Source of the DNA: Hominenteromicrobium gallistercoris
GTDB lineage: Bacteria; Bacillota; Clostridia; Oscillospirales; Acutalibacteraceae
DNA: 14,031 nucleotides
Assembly: GCA_019119145.1 (NCBI GenBank)
Contig: DWXR01000083.1
Span: 1-14,031 of the forward strand
Direction: 5' to 3'
Part shown: positions 13,803 through 14,031 of the stretch, one piece after another
Numbering within the stretch: position 1 is the stretch's first letter
How the letters are laid out: every line of letters starts with the position of its first letter
Notes under the pieces: model-generated
Seen by the model: the letters and a program-made list of their open reading frames with translations, nothing else
The model's database searches: none
What the model was told of the DNA's origin: nothing
Program-made: the position numbers and the translations under genes

Positions 13803-13825
13803 GTGTGAAAAATACTTTTTCACAC
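13803..13825. repeat. AT-rich hairpin in the gap after the carboxypeptidase gene
   Basis: A perfect 10-bp inverted repeat, GTGTGAAAAA (13803-13812) with TTTTTCACAC (13816-13825), around TAC. It does not end in a T tract outside the stem, so it is not a standard terminator on either strand. It could be an operator or part of a larger palindromic element with the fold just downstream. Confidence 0.6.
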
Positions 13826-13830
13826 AGTAT

Positions 13831-13884
13831 TTGTGCCTTTGCCGCGACGAGCAAAGCGGCAATCGGCTTCGCCGACCGGCACAA
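13831..13884. repeat. Palindromic element able to fold as a three-way junction
   Basis: TTGTGCC (13831-13837) pairs with GGCACAA (13878-13884) and encloses two perfect hairpins: TTGCCGC (13839-13845) with GCGGCAA (13856-13862), and TCGGC (13863-13867) with GCCGA (13871-13875). All three stems are perfect and the arms nearly touch, with one or two unpaired bases at the junction. It has no T tract. It could be an extragenic palindromic repeat or a structured leader of the following gene. Nothing in the window repeats it. Confidence 0.55.
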
Positions 13885-13906
13885 AAAATAAGGAATGATG
13901 ATTTTT

Positions 13907-14031
13907 ATGGCAAAAGATACAAGACTGCAGAAGATGCTCGCGGACTGCGGCGTCGCCTCCCGGCGGAAGGCCGAGGCGATGATCGCGTCGGGGCGCGTTG
14001 TGGTCAACGGCGTCCGCGCCGCGATCGGCGA
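13907..14031 (+). CDS. RluB/RsuA-family pseudouridine synthase, N-terminal part (cut by the window edge)
   Basis: Only the first 41 codons are present. They read MAKDTRLQKMLADCGVASRRKAEAMIASGRVVVNG, a standard S4 RNA-binding domain start as in RluB, RsuA and related pseudouridine synthases, which modify rRNA. The catalytic domain lies beyond the edge. ATG 13907 is chosen: AAGGA (13890-13894) is 12 nt upstream, whereas in-frame ATGs at 13895 and 13898 lie too close to it. The position after scpA-scpB and a D,D-carboxypeptidase matches rluB in B. subtilis, so RluB is the likelier member. It may read through from the upstream operon, since no clear terminator lies in the gap. Confidence 0.85.
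   Translation, partial: MAKDTRLQKMLADCGVASRRKAEAMIASGRVVVNGVRAAIG

Noticed and set aside
1..14031. CRISPR array, prophage, integrative element or defence island
   Set aside because: No spaced direct repeats, integrase, transposase or phage genes were seen. Gene content is core and the tRNA shows no sign of an attachment-site duplication in the window.

Overview
The window looks like chromosomal DNA from a GC-rich, spore-forming member of the Clostridia, most likely an Oscillospirales/Ruminococcaceae-type gut Firmicute. The case rests on gene content and order: a tandem-domain DnaD protein beside a DnaC/DnaI-type helicase loader, the scpA-scpB-DUF2953-GerW-D,D-carboxypeptidase-RluB series, AAGGAGG-type ribosome binding sites, and sigma-A promoters that often carry an extended -10. 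Almost all of it is core or core-adjacent; I see no phage, insertion sequence, CRISPR array or defence island. The taxon is inferred, since there is no rRNA gene here to test it.

Layout. Left part (1-4631, + strand): a possible tail of an unknown gene, then prfB (peptide release factor 2, with no programmed frameshift) closed by a strong UUCG terminator. Next is a lone ectB-type diaminobutyrate aminotransferase with its own promoter and a structured leader of about 145 nt. It is followed by an M3 oligoendopeptidase F-like gene with its own promoter. A bidirectional terminator (4682-4721) separates this from the minus-strand operon. That operon (7821 down to 4750) reads dnaD-like, then the helicase loader, then a transglutaminase-like lipoprotein, from one good promoter at 7877-7905. 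The first two genes are expected to load the replicative helicase; the lipoprotein has no obvious link to them.

Middle (7975-9276): a tRNA-Thr(CGT) gene with near-consensus promoter and terminator; a protein with an N-terminal helical region bearing a HEPN-like RNxxxH motif fused to a CBS pair; and, on the minus strand, rpmB (ribosomal protein L28, zinc-ribbon form).

Right part (9316-14031, + strand): one probable operon. It holds an M50 membrane metalloprotease, scpA and scpB (condensin partners of SMC), a DUF2953 membrane protein, a GerW/YtfJ spore protein, a D-alanyl-D-alanine carboxypeptidase, and, after a 189-bp palindrome-rich gap, the start of an S4-domain pseudouridine synthase cut by the window edge. 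This order resembles the B. subtilis scpA-scpB-...-dacB-spmA-spmB-rluB region combined with ytfI-ytfJ, but spmA and spmB are absent.

The points most worth a second look are the HEPN-CBS fusion, the solo ectB with its folded leader, and the folded element between the carboxypeptidase and the pseudouridine synthase. I did not find a convincing new multi-gene system.
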